Assembly (NCBI GenBank): GCA_965150505.1
Contig: CBCTVZ010000105.1
Span: 1-7,541 of the forward strand
DNA from: JAGZHZ01 sp965150505
Lineage (GTDB): Bacteria; Bacillota; Clostridia; Lachnospirales; Lachnospiraceae
Direction of reading: 5' to 3'
DNA: 7,541 bases
In this document: piece by piece, positions 1-6,238 of the stretch
How the letters are laid out: each line of letters opens with the position of its first letter
How positions within the stretch are numbered: position 1 is the stretch's first letter
Program-made: the position numbers and the translations under genes
The notes under the pieces: generated by a model
Told to the model about the DNA's origin: nothing
The model's input: only the letters and a program-made list of their open reading frames with translations
Database searches by the model: none

Positions 1-690
1 ATGGAATATATCTCTTATTATCTTCAACCAGATTTTGCCGTATTAGATGTGCGTATGACGCAGACGCTTCCTCCTAGAATGACAGCTTCAACAGGGATGG
101 ATGCACTGTGCCATGCGGTGGAGGCTTATACTTGTCTTCAGAAAAATCCAGTCAGCGACGCATACGCATTTGCGGCGATTGAGATGATTCGAGACAATTT
201 ATTTTCTGCGGTGCGATTTGGATTCAAAAAAGAAGCCAGATTTGCCATGGCAAATGCTTCGATGCTTGCCGGCGCTGCATTTTCTAATTCAATGGTAGGA
301 ATTGTCCATGCAGTCGGACACGCACTGGGAGGCGTATGCCACGTTCCTCATGGCGATGCGATGAATATTTTACTGCCTTATGGGATGAAATATAATTACG
401 AGGTGTGTAAAAAAGAGTATGGGAAATTGCTTCTTCCGCTTGCAGGCGCGCAGATCTATGCACAGACACCAGAAAAAGACAGGGCAAAAGAGTCGATCCG
501 CACGATTTTAAAGATGAGAAAAAAACTGTATCGAATCTGCGGTCTGCCGACACATTTAAGAGAAGTAGGCGTAAAACCGGAACAATTTGAAGTAGTGGCA
601 AAAACGGCTGTAAATGACGGAGCGATGATTGTAAATCCAAAAGCAGCCGACATAGAAGATGTGATGAAAATTCTTGCCGAAGCATATTGA
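1..690 (+). CDS. Iron-containing alcohol dehydrogenase, C-terminal part (5' end outside window)
   Basis: This is the C-terminal 229 residues of a group III (Fe-dependent) alcohol dehydrogenase, which interconverts alcohols and aldehydes with NAD(P)H in the cytoplasm. The metal-binding domain is complete. The four ligands match the FucO pattern: D34 and H38 in TGMDALCHAVEAY, then H103 and H117 in the HAVGHALGG...HVPHGDAMN region. The D-x3-H spacing and the 14-residue H-H spacing are both kept, and H107 is the extra conserved histidine. Family members are about 380-390 residues, so roughly 160 residues with the NAD-binding Rossmann part lie upstream; the ATG at base 1 is almost certainly an internal Met. 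The C-terminus (NPKAADIEDVMKILAEAY) is the normal family end. An aldehyde dehydrogenase starts 10 nt after the stop, suggesting co-transcription. The substrate cannot be read from the sequence. Confidence 0.93.
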   Translation: MEYISYYLQPDFAVLDVRMTQTLPPRMTASTGMDALCHAVEAYTCLQKNPVSDAYAFAAIEMIRDNLFSAVRFGFKKEARFAMANASMLAGAAFSNSMVGIVHAVGHALGGVCHVPHGDAMNILLPYGMKYNYEVCKKEYGKLLLPLAGAQIYAQTPEKDRAKESIRTILKMRKKLYRICGLPTHLREVGVKPEQFEVVAKTAVNDGAMIVNPKAADIEDVMKILAEAY

Positions 691-700
691 GGTGAAAAGT

Positions 701-2080
701 ATGGAAGAGCAGAAAATAAAGAAATTAGTGGAAGAACAGCGCGCATATTTTATGTCTGGAAAGACAAAAAATATAAACATACGTCTGAAAGCGTTGGAAA
801 GATTGGAACAGGCAATCAAAAAAAGAGAAAAGGAAATTCATGAGGCATTAAAAAAAGATTTGAATAAAGCGCCTATGGAAGCGTATATGTCAGAGACAGG
901 GATGACGTATGCAGAGCTTTCCTATGTGAAAAAACATTTAAGAAGATGGGCGACACCTCATGCAGTCATAACACCATTGGCACAGTTTCATGGAAAATCC
1001 TTTTCCTATCCGGAACCGTATGGGGTAGTTTTGATTATGTCTCCGTGGAATTATCCGTTTATGCTTTCCCTAGAACCTCTGATTGGGGCGATTGCGGCAG
1101 GAAATTGCTGCATTGTAAAGCCTTCTGCATATTCCCCAAATGTATCGAAAGTCATATGCAGTCTGATCAGAGAAACATTTCCAAGGAAATATATTGCGGT
1201 AGTGGAAGGCGGAAGAGAAGAAAATACGGCTTTGCTGGAACAGCGTTTTGATTATATTTTCTTTACAGGGGGCGTTACAGTCGGAAAGTATGTGATGGAA
1301 AAAGCGGCCAATCATCTGACTCCAGTTACTCTGGAGCTGGGAGGAAAAAGTCCTTGCATCGTTGATCAGACGGCGAATATCAGGCTGGCTGCAAAAAGAA
1401 TCGTGTTTGGAAAATTTTTAAATTGCGGTCAGACATGCGTTGCGCCGGATTATCTTCTCGTTCAGGAGGAAGTAAAGGCAGAGCTTGTTCATTATCTCAT
1501 TAAATATATGAAGAAAATGTATGGAACGCATCCTCTTGAGAATGAAGACTATCCGAAAATGATCAATGAGAAACATTTTGACCGTGTATGCCGTCTCATG
1601 GAAGGAATGGAGATTGTGGCCGGTGGAACGTTTGATAGAAAACAGCTGAAGATTGCGCCAACATTGCTGGATCATGTAAAAGAAGACGATCCTGTGATGC
1701 AGGAAGAGATTTTTGGACCAGTCTTTCCGATTTTGACCTTTAAAGATTTCACAGATGCAGAAAAATTTGTGCAGAAGCGAGAAAAACCATTGGCATTGTA
1801 TCTGTTTACGACAGATCAGGAAGTGGAAAAGAGAGTGCTTACGAATTTGTCATTTGGAGGCGGATGTATCAACGATACGATTATTCATCTGGCGACATCG
1901 AGATTGGGATTTGGTGGAGTCGGCGCGAGCGGTATGGGAAGTTATCACGGAAAACATAGTTTTCTGACTTTTTCCCATCAAAAGAGCGTGGTAAAAAAAT
2001 ATAATTGGATCGATCTGCCGATGCGGTATCAGCCATACCAATTTTGGAAAGAATGGACGGTGCGTCTGTTTTTAAAATAA
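701..2080 (+). CDS. Aldehyde dehydrogenase, class 3 (ALDH3-like) family
   Basis: This 459-residue NAD(P)-dependent aldehyde dehydrogenase oxidises an aldehyde to the acid. Catalytic residues fall at ALDH3 positions with a constant offset: N117 in MSPWNYPF, E212 in LELGGKSP, nucleophile C246 in NCGQTCVAPD and E336 in QEEIFGPV. Cofactor-binding segments are VKPSAYSP (about 139-146) and FFTGGVTVGK (about 187-196). The C-terminal SGMGSYHGKHSFLTFSH (about 410-426) is the ALDH3 signature. Length is typical, and there is no hydrophobic C-terminal anchor as in ALDH3A2. I chose ATG 701 because TGAGGTGA, overlapping the upstream stop codon, provides a ribosome binding site. A TTG at 674 lies inside the alcohol dehydrogenase and lacks one. 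With the upstream Fe-ADH it probably forms an alcohol-aldehyde-acid redox pair. The substrate is unknown; medium or long-chain aldehydes are a family-based guess. No obvious hairpin terminator follows it. Confidence 0.93.
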   Translation: MEEQKIKKLVEEQRAYFMSGKTKNINIRLKALERLEQAIKKREKEIHEALKKDLNKAPMEAYMSETGMTYAELSYVKKHLRRWATPHAVITPLAQFHGKSFSYPEPYGVVLIMSPWNYPFMLSLEPLIGAIAAGNCCIVKPSAYSPNVSKVICSLIRETFPRKYIAVVEGGREENTALLEQRFDYIFFTGGVTVGKYVMEKAANHLTPVTLELGGKSPCIVDQTANIRLAAKRIVFGKFLNCGQTCVAPDYLLVQEEVKAELVHYLIKYMKKMYGTHPLENEDYPKMINEKHFDRVCRLMEGMEIVAGGTFDRKQLKIAPTLLDHVKEDDPVMQEEIFGPVFPILTFKDFTDAEKFVQKREKPLALYLFTTDQEVEKRVLTNLSFGGGCINDTIIHLATSRLGFGGVGASGMGSYHGKHSFLTFSHQKSVVKKYNWIDLPMRYQPYQFWKEWTVRLFLK

Positions 2081-2122
2081 GAAACCATGTCTGAAATAAT
2101 ATGACAATCCTGTGTATACCGC

Positions 2123-2144
2123 TGTCTTGACAATCGACAAGACA
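2123..2144. promoter_or_regulatory. Operator-like inverted repeat upstream of nadA (possible NiaR site)
   Basis: TGTCTTG (2123-2129) and CAAGACA (2138-2144) form a perfect 7-bp inverted repeat with an 8-nt centre. The left arm also contains a compact TGTC-TT-GACA near-palindrome (2123-2132) covering the -35 box of the nadA promoter. A repressor bound here would block the promoter. In Firmicutes, nadABC operons are commonly repressed by NiaR (YrxA) in response to nicotinic acid. The TGTCTTGACA core resembles what I remember of NiaR sites, but I could not compare it with a motif matrix. No regulator gene is in the window. Confidence 0.45.
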
Positions 2145-2155
2145 TGTGGCATAGT
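2127..2155 (+). promoter_or_regulatory. Candidate sigma-A promoter of nadABC
   Basis: A perfect -35 box TTGACA (2127-2132) is followed after 17 nt by CATAGT (2150-2155), a 4/6 match to the -10 consensus. Transcription would start near 2162, giving a leader of about 54 nt before nadA. The weak -10 is the main doubt; TATAAC at 2156-2161 is closer to consensus but lies 23 nt from the -35. Confidence 0.5.
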
Positions 2156-2215
2156 TATAACAATAAAAATTAATTAAAGGTATGTGTGCCGCTTTGGTAC
2201 AGACAGGAGGAAGAA

Positions 2216-3067
2216 ATGTCAGACTTGACAGAAAAGATCCAACGATTAAAAAAAGAAAAAAATGCAGTAATCTGCGCTCATTATTATGTAGATGGGGAAG
2301 TGCAGGATGTAGCTGATTATATAGGGGATTCTTATTATCTTGCAAAAATTGCATCGAAAGTAAAGGAAGATGTAATTGTATTTTGTGGTGTATCGTTTAT
2401 GGGAGAGAGCGCTAAAATTTTAAACCCGACAAAGACAGTGCTGATGCCTGATCCAGAGGCGGACTGTCCGATGGCGCATATGGCAGATCCAGAGACGATT
2501 AAAAAGATGAGAGAACAGTACGAGGATCTTGCTGTCGTTTGTTATGTAAATTCAAATGCGGTGTTAAAAGCGTGTTCCGATGTGTGTGTCACATCAGCAA
2601 ACGCTTTAAAAATCGTGAAAGAACTTCCGAATAAAAACATTTATTTTATTCCGGATCAGCATCTTGCGTCTTATATTGCGCAGCAGGTTCCAGAAGCAGT
2701 AAAAGCAGAGATGAGACGTTATCCAAACGCAAAGGTTCTCGTTCACCCAGAATGTCCAAAAGAGGTGACAGATCTGGCTGATTATGCTGGCAGTACATCG
2801 GGAATTTTAGATTATGCAACAAAAAGTGATGCAGAAGAATTTATCATCTGTACGGAAAAAGGTGTTTTCCATGAATTAAGAAAACAAAATCCTCAAAAAC
2901 ATTTTTATATGGTAGGAGAAGGTCAATGCTGTGAGGGAATGAAACGCATTACTCTGCAGAAAGTAGCAGATGCGTTGGAGTTTTACAAAACGGAGACGGT
3001 GATTGATGAGAAATTAAGACAGGATGCGGAAAAACCTTTGCAGAAAATGTTAGAACTTTCAAAGTAA
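2216..3067 (+). CDS. nadA: Quinolinate synthase NadA, with internal loss of a cluster-ligand segment
   Basis: NadA condenses iminoaspartate with dihydroxyacetone phosphate to quinolinate, using a [4Fe-4S] cluster held by three cysteines. The 283-residue product shows family motifs throughout: AHYYVDGEVQDVADYIGDS (21-39), FCGVSFMGESAKILNP (56-71), PDPEADCPMAHMA with ligand C84, CYVNSNAVLKACSDVCVTSA (109-128), VHPEC (176-180), GSTSGI (192-197) and GQCCEGMKRITL with ligand C239. Short-type NadA proteins are about 300-305 residues. Here IPDQHLASYIAQQVPE (145-160) runs directly into AVKAEMRRYPNAKVLVHPEC, so about 20 residues that normally carry the G-x-C-x-x-H segment and the second ligand (C170 in the Pyrococcus enzyme) are missing. 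The frame is otherwise open and well conserved, so it is annotated as CDS although activity is doubtful. Start ATG 2216 has AGGAGG at 2205-2210; the GTG at 2186 precedes that site. nadB follows 14 nt after the stop. Confidence 0.92.
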   Translation: MSDLTEKIQRLKKEKNAVICAHYYVDGEVQDVADYIGDSYYLAKIASKVKEDVIVFCGVSFMGESAKILNPTKTVLMPDPEADCPMAHMADPETIKKMREQYEDLAVVCYVNSNAVLKACSDVCVTSANALKIVKELPNKNIYFIPDQHLASYIAQQVPEAVKAEMRRYPNAKVLVHPECPKEVTDLADYAGSTSGILDYATKSDAEEFIICTEKGVFHELRKQNPQKHFYMVGEGQCCEGMKRITLQKVADALEFYKTETVIDEKLRQDAEKPLQKMLELSK

Positions 3068-3081
3068 AAGTGGAGGCACAG

Positions 3082-4407
3082 ATGATAAAAACAGAAAAAT
3101 ATGATATGATAGTAGTCGGAACAGGAGCAGCGGGATTATTTGCTGCTCTTTGTATGCCGAAAAAATATCAGATCTTGATGATTACAAAAGATAAAGCAGA
3201 AAACAGTGACTCTTATCTTGCGCAGGGCGGGATTTGTATGTTAAAAGGGCCAGAGGATTTTGACAGCTATTTTGAAGATACGATGCGCGCTGGAAGATAT
3301 GAAAATAAGAAAGAGTCTGTAAAAATTATGATCGAGGATTCAACAAAGATTATTGAAGAACTGATTCAGTACGGAGTGGAATTTGATCGGTGCAAAGATG
3401 GAAGTCTGGAGTTTACACGCGAAGGAGCGCATTCTACATACCGTATTCTTCACCATGAAGATGTGACGGGAAAAGAGATTACGAGTAAACTGCTAGCGCA
3501 GGTAAGACAAAGAAAAAATATTACGCTGAAAGAAAATATGAGAATGGTGGATTTGATTACAGAAGGAAACCGTTGCTTTGGTCTTGTGGCGCTTGATCCA
3601 GACAGACATGTATATGCTTTTTATGGAAAAGACGTTGTGCTGGCTACCGGAGGAATCGGAGGATTATTTTCACAGTCTACAAACTTCCCTCATATCACAG
3701 GGGACAGTTTTGCGATAGCTTTAAAGAAGGGAATTGAGCTTGAAAATCTTCAATATGTCCAGATTCATCCAACAACGCTTTATTCCAAACGTCCGGGAAG
3801 ACGCTTTTTGATTTCGGAATCTGTCCGTGGAGAAGGGGCGATTCTTCTGGACAAAAATGGAAATCGGTTTGTCGATGAGCTTCTTCCGCGCGATGTTGTG
3901 ACCGCTGCAATCAAAAAACAAATGGAGAAAGATCAGACGGATCATGTCTATCTGTCTCTGGAACATTTGACATCGGAAGAAATTGACCGCCATTTTCCAA
4001 ATATTGAAAAGAGATGTCTGGAAGAGGGATATGATATCAAAAAAGTGCCGATTCCTGTTGTACCGGCACAGCATTACTTGATGGGCGGTATTAAGAGCGA
4101 TACTTCTGGCAGAACGTCGATGGAATGTCTATTTGCAGTCGGAGAGACGGCATGTAATGGCGTGCATGGCGCAAACCGACTTGCCAGCAATTCTCTTTTA
4201 GAAAGTCTCGTTTTTGCAAAACGCGCCGCTGCAGTCATCACAGATCAGATAGAGGAAACGGAACAGAAAGAAATTTTTGTGTCTGAGGAAGCATATCAGT
4301 TTCAGGATGAAGAAGCGGAACAGAAAAAAAACAGACGCTTAATTATGGAAGAAATTAAAAGAAGGGATGAGGATTTCTATGTTAAATGGTGTAACGATGA
4401 GAATTAA
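3082..4407 (+). CDS. nadB: L-aspartate oxidase NadB, short form
   Basis: This FAD flavoprotein oxidises L-aspartate to iminoaspartate, the substrate NadA uses. The 441-residue protein starts with the dinucleotide-binding motif IVVGTGAAGLFAA (10-22). It continues with AQGGICM (48-53), TREGAHSTYRILHHEDVTGK (112-131), VVLATGGIGGLF (185-196), IHPTTLY (228-234), LLPRDVV (267-273), AQHYLMGGI (329-337) and GANRLASNSLLESLVF (363-378). By comparison with E. coli NadB the active-site residues E114, H229, R270, H331 and R366 are all present, and R270-H331-R366 keep the E. coli spacing. E. coli NadB is about 540 residues; this one lacks most of the C-terminal helical domain, as do other clostridial versions I know. 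Start ATG 3082 is preceded by TGGAGG (3071-3076); an in-frame GTG at 3070 overlaps that site and is disfavoured. The 3' end overlaps nadC, implying coupled translation. Confidence 0.95.
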   Translation: MIKTEKYDMIVVGTGAAGLFAALCMPKKYQILMITKDKAENSDSYLAQGGICMLKGPEDFDSYFEDTMRAGRYENKKESVKIMIEDSTKIIEELIQYGVEFDRCKDGSLEFTREGAHSTYRILHHEDVTGKEITSKLLAQVRQRKNITLKENMRMVDLITEGNRCFGLVALDPDRHVYAFYGKDVVLATGGIGGLFSQSTNFPHITGDSFAIALKKGIELENLQYVQIHPTTLYSKRPGRRFLISESVRGEGAILLDKNGNRFVDELLPRDVVTAAIKKQMEKDQTDHVYLSLEHLTSEEIDRHFPNIEKRCLEEGYDIKKVPIPVVPAQHYLMGGIKSDTSGRTSMECLFAVGETACNGVHGANRLASNSLLESLVFAKRAAAVITDQIEETEQKEIFVSEEAYQFQDEEAEQKKNRRLIMEEIKRRDEDFYVKWCNDEN

Positions 4408-5239
4408 TACAGATGATACGCTGATGCGTGCGTTACAGGAAGATATTACAAGTGAGGATGTCACAACAAATGCAGTGATGCCTTTTCCACAGCCAGGAAA
4501 AGCAGATTTGATCTGCAAAGAAGATGGTGTGATCTGTGGTTTGACTGTTTTTCAGAGAGTATTTGAATTGTTAGATGATACAGCAAAATTTGAGACAGAC
4601 TGCAAAGACGGGGATCTTGTAAAAAAAGGTCAGAAAATTGGCGTTATTTACGGTGACATTCGTGCATTGCTTTCAGGAGAGAGAACGGCTTTGAATTATC
4701 TCCAGAGAATGAGTGGAATTGCTACCTTGACACATAAAATGGTGGAGGAATTAAAAGGAAAACATACAAAATTACTTGATACAAGAAAGACAACTCCAAA
4801 CATGAGAGCATTTGAAAAATATGCTGTAAAAGTAGGAGGAGGATGCAATCACCGTTATAATCTGTCCGATGGTATTTTGATTAAAGATAACCATATTGGG
4901 GCAGCAGGAAGCATCAAAAAGGCAATCGAGATGGCAAGAGAATATGCGCCGTTTGTCAGAAAAATTGAAGTGGAAGTGGAGACACTCGATCAGTTGGATG
5001 AAGCTTTGGAAGCTGGCGCTGATATTATTATGCTGGATAACATGACTCTGGAAGAGATGAAACTGGCGGTTGGACGCGCTAACGGAAAAGCACAGACAGA
5101 ATGTTCTGGTAATGTAACGCTGGAACGTTTAAAAACGATTGCAGAAGTAGGGGTAGATTTTGTTTCTTGCGGTGCTTTGACTCATTCCGCTCCGATTATG
5201 GATCTTTCTATGAAAAATCTGGTGCCGGTGGAAGAATAA
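4379..5239 (+). CDS. nadC: Nicotinate-nucleotide pyrophosphorylase (quinolinate phosphoribosyltransferase) NadC
   Basis: NadC converts quinolinate and PRPP to nicotinate mononucleotide, CO2 and pyrophosphate, finishing the module specific to de novo NAD synthesis. The 286-residue protein has the N-terminal ALQEDITSEDVTTNAV (18-33), GERTALNYLQRMSGIAT (100-116), DTRKTTPNMRAFEKYAV (134-150), GGGCNHRYNLSDGILIKDNH (153-172), EVEVET (197-202), ADIIMLDNM (214-222) and SGNVTLE (243-249). The substrate-binding residues R102, R136, K137, H158, R159 and K169 have the same mutual spacing as in the Salmonella enzyme, and length is normal. ATG 4379 is preferred because GAGG (4369-4372) lies 6 nt upstream. 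ATG 4367 and ATG 4397 are in-frame alternatives with poorer sites. It overlaps the end of nadB by 29 nt. No convincing terminator follows, so some read-through into the next gene is possible. Confidence 0.95.
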   Translation: MLNGVTMRINTDDTLMRALQEDITSEDVTTNAVMPFPQPGKADLICKEDGVICGLTVFQRVFELLDDTAKFETDCKDGDLVKKGQKIGVIYGDIRALLSGERTALNYLQRMSGIATLTHKMVEELKGKHTKLLDTRKTTPNMRAFEKYAVKVGGGCNHRYNLSDGILIKDNHIGAAGSIKKAIEMAREYAPFVRKIEVEVETLDQLDEALEAGADIIMLDNMTLEEMKLAVGRANGKAQTECSGNVTLERLKTIAEVGVDFVSCGALTHSAPIMDLSMKNLVPVEE

Positions 5240-5251
5240 AAAGAAAGGTAC

Positions 5252-5281
5252 TTTACCCCGTAAATTCAGTTGTGCTATAAT
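5252..5281 (+). promoter_or_regulatory. Extended -10 promoter for the HAAS/DUF1700 gene
   Basis: A perfect TATAAT (5276-5281) is preceded by TGC, forming the extended TGnTATAAT element. TTTACC (5252-5257) sits 18 nt upstream as a 4/6 match to the -35 box. Transcription should begin near 5288. This is the best-formed promoter in the window and sets the downstream gene apart from the nad operon. Confidence 0.75.
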
Positions 5282-5464
5282 AAAACTGTAAATTTAAGGC
5301 AAAATAGATTTCTTTTTGGAAACAGCCTGAAAAATTTGAGGAAAAATAGTGGGAGCATACAATACAGAAGCAGGTGGGCAATAGAAAAGCAGAAATTTTT
5401 TTTAACAAAGAATGAAAAAAAGATTTGCATTGGAAATCTGCTGAAAGAAAGGATATCAGACTGA
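5282..5464 (+). other. Long 5' leader without a credible gene
   Basis: About 175-180 nt lie between the predicted transcription start and the ATG at 5465. The only open frame here begins at a TTG inside the -10 promoter element, has no ribosome binding site and encodes nothing recognisable. AGATTT (5421-5426) and AAATCT (5434-5439) form a 6-bp hairpin with a 7-nt loop shortly upstream of the ribosome binding site AAAGGA (5448-5453). An A/T-rich stretch with eight consecutive T lies at about 5396-5403. I do not recognise a known riboswitch class. Confidence 0.4.
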
Positions 5465-5926
5465 ATGAGTAAAGGGGAATTTTTAGAAGGTCTTAGAGAA
5501 AGACTTTCTGGTGAGATACCGGAGTATAAAGTACAAGAACATCTGCGATATTATGATAATTATTTGTCAGAACAGATCCGGTCAGGCAAGACAGAAGAAG
5601 AGGCGACTGCGATGTTGGGAAATCCGTATCTGATTGCAAAGACGATTTTGGATATGGAAGAACAGGAACAGCCAGAAGAAGAAACAGTAGGACAAGATCA
5701 AAACAGTTACAATCAGGAAGAACGTCGGACTCAAAATTATAGCAGAAAAGAGAAAAAAGCAGGGAAATGGCAATTTAGAATCTTTATTCTTGTTCTTGTC
5801 ATTATTGCGGTTGTATTCATTTTTGCGTTGGGATCTTTGATGGCGCTTTTGATTCGTTTTCTCTTTCCTTTAATGTTGATTGGAATTGTCATCTATCTGT
5901 TTAAAAAAGGAAAAAACGGGTCATGA
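5465..5926 (+). CDS. Small membrane protein with N-terminal HAAS/DUF1700 domain
   Basis: The 153-residue protein begins with a DUF1700/HAAS-type helical domain (about 1-63). Its hallmarks are EFLEGLRERLS at the start, a tyrosine-rich helix with LRYYDNYLSEQ (27-37), and the GKTEEEATAMLGNPYLIAKTIL segment (41-62, GNP turn). An acidic, glutamine-rich linker (about 64-95) and a basic patch REKK-like KEKK (95-98) follow. Two closely spaced hydrophobic segments, about 105-130 and 133-146, then predict a membrane hairpin; the tail KKGKNGS is basic. HAAS domains in Firmicutes often pair with PadR-type repressors and envelope-stress or sporulation proteins, but no partner is in the window. Start ATG 5465 has AAAGGA 11 nt upstream, a slightly long spacing. 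It appears monocistronic, with its own promoter and a terminator at 5992-6057. The biochemical function is unknown. Confidence 0.82.
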   Translation: MSKGEFLEGLRERLSGEIPEYKVQEHLRYYDNYLSEQIRSGKTEEEATAMLGNPYLIAKTILDMEEQEQPEEETVGQDQNSYNQEERRTQNYSRKEKKAGKWQFRIFILVLVIIAVVFIFALGSLMALLIRFLFPLMLIGIVIYLFKKGKNGS

Positions 5927-5991
5927 AAATGAAAAGATAAATGATAGCAGAAAATGAGATATTTTCTCTGTCATCGGAATGAAAAATAAAA

Positions 5992-6057
5992 AATGCGTTA
6001 CAGTTTCTAAATTCTTTCTATCTTGAAAGAGTGAGGTAAGCTGTAGCGTATTTTTTT
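5992..6057 (+). terminator. Rho-independent terminator after the HAAS/DUF1700 gene
   Basis: AATGCGTTACAG (5992-6003) pairs with CTGTAGCGTATT (6041-6052) as a 12-bp stem with two G-T wobbles. Seven T follow (6051-6057). The 37-nt loop is unusually large and contains an inner hairpin, CTTTC (6014-6018) with GAAAG (6025-6029). The A-rich run just upstream (5982-5993) would serve as a T-tract on the other strand, so it could act in both directions. Confidence 0.8.
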
Positions 6058-6099
6058 ATCAAATTAGCCCGAAAAAATCTTTGTTTTAGATCTGGTAAG

Positions 6100-6116
6100 T
6101 GTCAAAGAATTTGACA
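6100..6116. promoter_or_regulatory. Perfect 17-bp inverted repeat, possible operator
   Basis: TGTCAAA (6100-6106) and TTTGACA (6110-6116) are exact inverted arms around GAA. The right arm includes a consensus -35 TTGACA, but no acceptable -10 lies 16-18 nt downstream, so it is more likely a protein-binding site or a small RNA hairpin than a promoter. Confidence 0.35.
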
Positions 6117-6153
6117 GGAATAGTGTAAAAAAAGAACGTAAATCCATGAAATT

Positions 6154-6203
6154 CTTAAGAAAAATTAAGAAACTTAAAGAAATCTTTCGTATATCTTAAA
6201 GAA
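6154..6203 (+). repeat. Helically phased TTAA(A)GA direct repeats upstream of the lipoprotein gene
   Basis: TTAAGA occurs at 6155-6160 and again at 6165-6170, exactly 10 bp apart. TTAAAGA follows at 6174-6180 and again at 6196-6202, 22 bp (about two helical turns) later. The last two share the nonamer CTTAAAGAA (6173-6181 and 6195-6203). Same-face direct repeats just upstream of a poor -35 region are typical of OmpR/PhoB-family response-regulator sites. The regulator is not identifiable from this window, and the background is A/T-rich. Confidence 0.5.
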
Positions 6204-6209
6204 TAATAC

Positions 6210-6238
6210 AGAATTAATGAAGATATATATGGTAGAAT
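6210..6238 (+). promoter_or_regulatory. Probable activator-dependent promoter of the lipoprotein gene
   Basis: TAGAAT (6233-6238) matches the -10 consensus at 5 of 6 positions and would start transcription near 6245, about 38 nt before the ATG. The position of a -35 box (6210-6215, AGAATT) is far from consensus, which fits a promoter needing an activator bound to the repeats immediately upstream. Confidence 0.4.

Noticed and set aside
284..685. Minus-strand open frames inside the alcohol dehydrogenase gene
   Set aside because: They are antisense to a strongly conserved coding region, lack ribosome binding sites and show no recognisable protein motif.
674..700. Upstream TTG start for the aldehyde dehydrogenase
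   Set aside because: It lies within the alcohol dehydrogenase frame with no ribosome binding site; ATG 701 has a well-placed GAGGTGA and gives the normal family N-terminus.
2186..2215. GTG start adding 10 residues to NadA
   Set aside because: The AGGAGG at 2205-2210 lies downstream of it and points to ATG 2216.
1881..2354. Minus-strand open frame spanning the aldehyde dehydrogenase/nadA gap
   Set aside because: It overlaps two well-supported plus-strand genes and the nadA promoter, and resembles no protein family.
3070..3081. GTG start adding four residues to NadB
   Set aside because: It overlaps the ribosome binding site TGGAGG that serves ATG 3082.
5248..5258. Small hairpin GGTA-CTT-TACC after nadC as a terminator
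   Set aside because: The stem is only 4 bp and no T-tract follows; the sequence instead contains the -35 region of the next promoter.
5270..5464. 64-codon plus-strand open frame before the HAAS/DUF1700 gene
   Set aside because: Its TTG start falls inside the -10 promoter element, there is no ribosome binding site, and the translation is low-quality K/N/R-rich sequence.
6111..6139. Promoter using the TTGACA at 6111-6116
   Set aside because: No -10-like hexamer is found 16-18 nt downstream; the sequence there is GAACGT-like.
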